From an uncultured Bacteriovorax sp. (lineage in GTDB: Bacteria; Bdellovibrionota; Bacteriovoracia; Bacteriovoracales; Bacteriovoracaceae), in contig CAMLRB010000047.1 of assembly GCA_946482295.1 (NCBI GenBank), positions 1-18,743 of the forward strand: DNA of 18,743 nucleotides, written 5' to 3'. The notes beneath the pieces are model-generated. The model did not search any database. It saw only the letters and a list, made by a program, of their open reading frames with translations, and was not told the origin of the DNA. Position 1 is the first letter of the stretch; every line of letters starts with the position of its first letter. The translations under genes were made by a program, and so were the position numbers. Shown here piece after piece: positions 15,100-18,743 of this stretch.

Positions 15100-16755
15100 A
15101 TGTATTCGCGTTCTACATTCTTGACCGATTCGTTTAGTTTAGAAAAAAATGAAGAATTAAAAAAGATTCGAGTCATTACCATTTCAGCGGCCATCAGTTA
15201 TATGATCTGGTGGTTTCTTATGCGTGCTCTTTCACCAGAGGCATATGATCCTCTTTGGCAGCGTTTATTACTCTCTTCAATATCAGTAATTTTTTTTATA
15301 GCATCCTTTGTTTCGAAAAATTTTTTAAAACATACAAAATACGTCTATTTGCTAGCTTGGTTATATTCCTATCATTTGCTTTTTTTATATTGGAAGAACG
15401 CTGACAACGCCTTTTATATTATTTGCAATATTATTCAATTTCCCTACATTGTTTTGTCATTTCCCACGCTTCGAATGGCGCAAGTTTACACTTTTGTAAA
15501 AGTCTTAGTTGTTATTCTCATTTCTTTTTTTGTTTCCTATCACACAATCACTCCTTGGTTTATCGTGCTCACGTATATCACGACTGGCCACTATTTAATG
15601 ATTGCGTCTATTAGACACTTTAATGTCATGAATGGATTAAAACGCAGTCATAAAACTTTTGAGCTGACACTTTCAAACATGCATGAGGGTGTCGTTGTTA
15701 TAGATGATAAAAAAAGGATTGCTTCTTACAATCCAACCGCTGAAATGCTTCTCAATTTTGTAGGAAATCGTGAAATAGGTAAGATTTACGAAGAGACAAA
15801 TCTTTTCACTCGTACGCGCCAGGAAAATTTATTACCTTATTCAAAAGAGACTCATCCATTAGAATTGGCCTTTAGTCAAAAGAAGGCATTCAAAAATAAA
15901 ATTATGAGTTTTGGGAATAATGGTGATCACCAACGTTGGCTGCAAGTAAATATTCAGCCGTTGGAGATTGGAGAAACGGAGCATATTCTTGTGACGTTTG
16001 CAGATTTCTCACAACTCAAGTTGCAGCAGCAGCGAGAATCGCTTGAACATGCAACACTTGCTATGAGTGGACGATTGTCTTCACTCTTTACAGTATCGAG
16101 TGGAATTGCCCACGAAATTAACAATCCTCTGGTCATCATCTCGGCCAATTTGCATTTACTAAAACGCAAAATGGAGCAGAGCTTTCCAGACAATGAAGGT
16201 ATTAAAGATATATTCGATAAAATCTCTCGTGCAGTAAGGCGAATCACAGGGATCGTCGATGGATTGAAATCACTTTCAAGGTCTGATGAACAAAGTTCTT
16301 CTGAAATTGTGAGCGCAAATGAATTGATTCAGAGCACTTTGGAATTGACGAAAGAAACTATTAAACAAAGAAATATTGATCTCATTGTTGAAAATATTCC
16401 TGATGTTCATTTTTCGTGTCGACGCTCTCAAATTGTACATGTGCTCTATCACTTGCTTACTAATGCCGCCGATGCAGTTGAAAACAACTCAGAAGAGCAA
16501 GGAAAGTGGATTAAGATTGGTTTTGAAGATCTTCCTAAGCACATTTGCTTGAAAGTCAGTGACAATGGGCCAGAACTTTCAGAAGAAGTGAAACTTAGAA
16601 TGATGGATCCATTTTTTACCACTAAAGAAGTAGGGAAAGGGACGGGACTAGGTCTTTCTATCTCACGTGCTATCGTTGAGGATCACGGCGGTGAGTTGTA
16701 TCGCGATGACAACTCCAAGCAAACTTGCCTTATCGTCAAATTGAAAAAGTCTTGA
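15100..16755 (+). CDS. Membrane-bound PAS-domain sensor histidine kinase
   Basis: A 551-residue kinase. About six hydrophobic segments fill residues 24-170. A PAS domain (about 186-305) starts TFELTLSNMHEGVVVIDDKKRI, followed by a short coiled linker (QLKLQQQRESLEHA). The HisKA domain has His338 in SGIAHEINNPL, the NtrB/HWE-like 'HEINNPL' type common in PAS kinases. The HATPase domain has Asn455 (HLLTNAADAV), F box DPFFTTK (503-509) and G2 GKGTGLGLS (512-520). The G1 box reads DNGPEL (488-493), with Glu where DxGxG kinases usually have Gly. No response regulator is adjacent. It has no ribosome binding site. Its stop codon directly abuts the metG -10 box, so metG can be transcribed separately or by readthrough. 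Confidence 0.93.
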   Translation: MYSRSTFLTDSFSLEKNEELKKIRVITISAAISYMIWWFLMRALSPEAYDPLWQRLLLSSISVIFFIASFVSKNFLKHTKYVYLLAWLYSYHLLFLYWKNADNAFYIICNIIQFPYIVLSFPTLRMAQVYTFVKVLVVILISFFVSYHTITPWFIVLTYITTGHYLMIASIRHFNVMNGLKRSHKTFELTLSNMHEGVVVIDDKKRIASYNPTAEMLLNFVGNREIGKIYEETNLFTRTRQENLLPYSKETHPLELAFSQKKAFKNKIMSFGNNGDHQRWLQVNIQPLEIGETEHILVTFADFSQLKLQQQRESLEHATLAMSGRLSSLFTVSSGIAHEINNPLVIISANLHLLKRKMEQSFPDNEGIKDIFDKISRAVRRITGIVDGLKSLSRSDEQSSSEIVSANELIQSTLELTKETIKQRNIDLIVENIPDVHFSCRRSQIVHVLYHLLTNAADAVENNSEEQGKWIKIGFEDLPKHICLKVSDNGPELSEEVKLRMMDPFFTTKEVGKGTGLGLSISRAIVEDHGGELYRDDNSKQTCLIVKLKKS

Positions 16756-16761
16756 TACAAT
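16733..16761 (+). promoter_or_regulatory. Promoter predicting a leaderless metG mRNA
   Basis: TCGTCA (16733-16738, 4/6), a 17-base spacer and TACAAT (16756-16761) are followed by exactly 6 bases (ACCTGC) and the ATG at 16768. The promoter is embedded in the last codons of the upstream kinase gene, and no Shine-Dalgarno sequence is present. Confidence 0.5.
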
Positions 16762-16767
16762 ACCTGC

Positions 16768-18687
16768 ATGAATAAACCTACATTTACACCTCCTCAGAAT
16801 GTTCAAGATGTCCTCTCACGCCTACAACGACCAAAAACGATTGTCGTTACAGGTGGTATGCCTTATGCAAACGGTCCTCTTCACCTCGGCCACTTGGCAG
16901 GAGCTATGGTTCCACCGGATATCATGGCCCGTTACGCTCGCATGTGGGTAGGAAAAAATAATGTGTTGTTCGTCAGTGGGAACGATGATCATGGATCAAC
17001 TTCAGAAGTGGCCGCGATTAAAGCAGGAATGCCTGTTCGTGAATTCATTGATCACATTCATGAGAAACAAGTTCAAACGACAACTCGTTATGGAATTTCT
17101 TATGATATTTTTTCGGGAACATCGCAACCTGATTGTTATCCGGTTCACAAAGAAACTTGTCAGGACTTCATGACGAGACTTTGGAAAAATAAAATGCTTG
17201 AAAAGAAAACAACAAAACAATGGTTCGATCCAAAGATCAGTCGTTTTCTCCAAGATCGAAATGTGACGGGAAAATGTCCGAATCCAAATTGTTCAAATGA
17301 ATCGGCCTACAGTGATGTGTGTGAAGTGTGTAATACAAATTACGATCCTTCACAGCTCATTAACCCTCGCTCTTCACTTTCAGACGCCACTCCTGAGTTG
17401 AGAGACACAAATCACTTGTGGCTCGATATGTGGAAAGTTTCTGATCAACTTACTTCGTTCATTAAAACAAAACAAAATAAATGGCGTAAAGGCGTTTTCA
17501 ATGAAGTGTTTGAAACAGTTCAACCAGCACTTCAATTCGATAACACTCATGAGCCTACTTTTAAAGAAATGCGATCAATTCTTCCAAAACATAAATCGCG
17601 ATACGCTCCTGGAAAAAAAGTTGTCGTGCAATTTGAAAATCTTGCAGACTACGCTACAGGAAAAAAGGCGATGGAAGAAAAAGGAATCGCTTGTGAAGCA
17701 CTCGATGGTTGGGCCCACCGTTCAATCACTCGTGATGTGACGTGGGGAATTCCTGTTCCGGAAGGAATTGATCCAGAGATGAAAGGCAAAACACTATATG
17801 TCTGGCCAGATTCATTGATTGCTCCAATTTCATTTACAAAAGTTGCCCTGGCAAAACAAGGTCGCGACTCAAAAGAGTGGGAGCGTTTTTGGAAAGATCC
17901 TGAAGCTCGCATTTTTCAATTCCTGGGACAAGATAACGTTTATTTCTACGTGCTCATGCAAGGAGCGATGTGGATTGGTGTGCGTGGTTCAGACACCGCT
18001 GATTACACTATGACTGATGTTTATTCAGTTTTCCATCTCATGGTAAATGGAGAAAAAATGTCTAAGTCGCGCGGAAACTTTTACAGCGCCGACGAACTTA
18101 CAAACGAAATGGGTTATCACCCGGATCAAGTGAGATACTTCCTTTCAACTCTCAGTCTTGCTGAAAAACAATCAAACTTTGATTTCGAAACCTTTAACGA
18201 ACGAAATAAATTTCTCGCGGGTCCTCTAAACGCGGCCATCGAAAAACCAATTGCAGCGGCCAATTCAAAATTTGGCGGCGTTGTTCCCGACGGGAAACTA
18301 TTAGAGAAGGCCGAAAAAGAAACGATGAAGATCGTGCAAATGTATGTGAAGAATATGGAAAAAGCAGATCACATTACCCTTCTCGGACAAATCGAAAACT
18401 ACGCGCGCTTAATTAACAGCTTCTTCGTGCAATACAAACCGCATGATGATCGTCACGATGAAACAGAAAGAAAAGATGCACTATATACATCGTTTTACAT
18501 CCTCAAAAATCTCATGATTATGCTCCACCCGTTTGTTCCTCAGACCATGGAGAAAGTGCGCTTATCGCTTAATCTTCCGGAGTCTGTGTTCTCGCTTAAT
18601 GAACTTGGAATTGCGATTCCAGCGGGCCATAAGATAGGTGAGAAGGGAGTTTATTTCCCGGCGGTTGAGGGTGCTCACGCGGAGTAA
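16768..18687 (+). CDS. metG: Methionyl-tRNA synthetase, divergent form with insertion
   Basis: A 639-residue class Ia synthetase that charges tRNA-Met. Seen: HIGH motif as HLGH (39-42, after MPYANGPL), a zinc knuckle with Cys170, 175, 185 and 188, RSITRDVTWGIPVP (318-331), KMSKS (430-434) and a helical anticodon-binding domain (about 465-610). A stretch of about 65 residues (roughly 246-313) before RSITRD looks inserted relative to E. coli MetG. Residues expected to line the methionine pocket appear changed, although Trp346 (YVW) is kept. There is no C-terminal EMAP-II-like tRNA-binding domain; the protein ends soon after the anticodon domain. The start lacks a ribosome binding site. It is probably the cell's MetRS, but an additional paralogue is not excluded. 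Confidence 0.93.
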   Translation: MNKPTFTPPQNVQDVLSRLQRPKTIVVTGGMPYANGPLHLGHLAGAMVPPDIMARYARMWVGKNNVLFVSGNDDHGSTSEVAAIKAGMPVREFIDHIHEKQVQTTTRYGISYDIFSGTSQPDCYPVHKETCQDFMTRLWKNKMLEKKTTKQWFDPKISRFLQDRNVTGKCPNPNCSNESAYSDVCEVCNTNYDPSQLINPRSSLSDATPELRDTNHLWLDMWKVSDQLTSFIKTKQNKWRKGVFNEVFETVQPALQFDNTHEPTFKEMRSILPKHKSRYAPGKKVVVQFENLADYATGKKAMEEKGIACEALDGWAHRSITRDVTWGIPVPEGIDPEMKGKTLYVWPDSLIAPISFTKVALAKQGRDSKEWERFWKDPEARIFQFLGQDNVYFYVLMQGAMWIGVRGSDTADYTMTDVYSVFHLMVNGEKMSKSRGNFYSADELTNEMGYHPDQVRYFLSTLSLAEKQSNFDFETFNERNKFLAGPLNAAIEKPIAAANSKFGGVVPDGKLLEKAEKETMKIVQMYVKNMEKADHITLLGQIENYARLINSFFVQYKPHDDRHDETERKDALYTSFYILKNLMIMLHPFVPQTMEKVRLSLNLPESVFSLNELGIAIPAGHKIGEKGVYFPAVEGAHAE

Positions 18688-18688
18688 G

Positions 18689-18722
18689 AAAAAAGACAGG
18701 TGCCCGCTCGGAGGCAGGCACC
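18689..18722 (-). terminator. GC-rich hairpin with T-run on the minus strand
   Basis: GGTGCC (18699-18704) pairs with GGCACC (18717-18722) around a 12-base loop; an alternative inner pairing is TGCC (18701-18704) with GGCA (18713-18716). Read on the minus strand the hairpin is followed, after TGTC, by six T's (complement of 18689-18694). It could terminate a minus-strand gene converging from beyond the window; on the plus strand there is no T-run for metG. Its GC content is far above its surroundings, so it may also belong to a dispersed repeat family. Confidence 0.5.
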
Positions 18723-18743
18723 GATAAGACTAGATCGCGAGAT

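Noticed and set aside
18685..18743. Intrinsic terminator for metG on the plus strand
   Set aside because: The hairpin at 18699-18722 is followed on the plus strand by GATAAGACTAG with no T-run; the T-run exists only for minus-strand transcripts.
1..18743. Mobile element, prophage, toxin-antitoxin or defence system
   Set aside because: No transposase, integrase, phage structural, nuclease-toxin or CRISPR-associated gene is present; RadD is a chromosomal repair helicase rather than a defence protein in this context.

Overview
The window is 18.7 kb of compact, AT-rich bacterial DNA from what looks like an ordinary chromosome. It carries 18 protein genes and no RNA genes, insertion sequences, phage genes or CRISPR arrays. 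No gene-free stretch exceeds about 120 bases. The low GC, Gram-negative envelope proteins (Blc-type lipocalin, RadD, LytM-type M23 peptidase), abundant histidine kinases and secreted polyglycine proteins fit a free-living or predatory member of the Bdellovibrionota, such as the Bacteriovorax/Peredibacter group. That placement rests on gene flavour only and is tentative.

Layout. Positions 1-1903 hold two tandem paralogous secreted glycine-rich proteins. Positions 1918-3610 (minus strand) hold an MFS transporter and a DoxX-like membrane protein, separated by a perfect hairpin. Positions 3714-4747 (plus) hold a TMEM175-family channel overlapping a small secreted protein. It converges on a minus-strand lipocalin (4744-5268), which is divergent from a glutathione S-transferase (5365-5976, followed by a clear terminator). 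A lone receiver protein (6079-6438) and a four-cysteine secreted protein (6517-6990) follow. Next come the minus-strand DNA repair helicase radD (6993-8729), an M23 peptidase (8848-9939), a minus-strand YihY/BrkB membrane protein (9917-10900), a class III aminotransferase (11005-12186) and an MHYT-domain histidine kinase (12230-13690). A minus-strand ArsR regulator plus tandem-domain SRPBCC operon (13682-14987) is followed by a PAS histidine kinase (15100-16755) and metG (16768-18687).

How the genes relate. The window is a mosaic of short one- or two-gene units rather than one pathway. Clear units are the glycine-rich pair, the TMEM175/secreted-protein pair and the autoregulated arsR-SRPBCC pair. 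Two kinases and one receiver lacking an output domain occur without cognate neighbours.

The most striking non-gene signal is at the starts. Five plus-strand genes (6079, 8848, 12230, 15100, 16768) lack a Shine-Dalgarno sequence. Each has a sigma70-type -10 hexamer ending exactly 6 bases before its ATG, which predicts leaderless mRNAs. Most other genes have ordinary ribosome binding sites. Second in interest are the glycine-rich pair and a MetRS with an insertion and altered residues where the methionine pocket should be.
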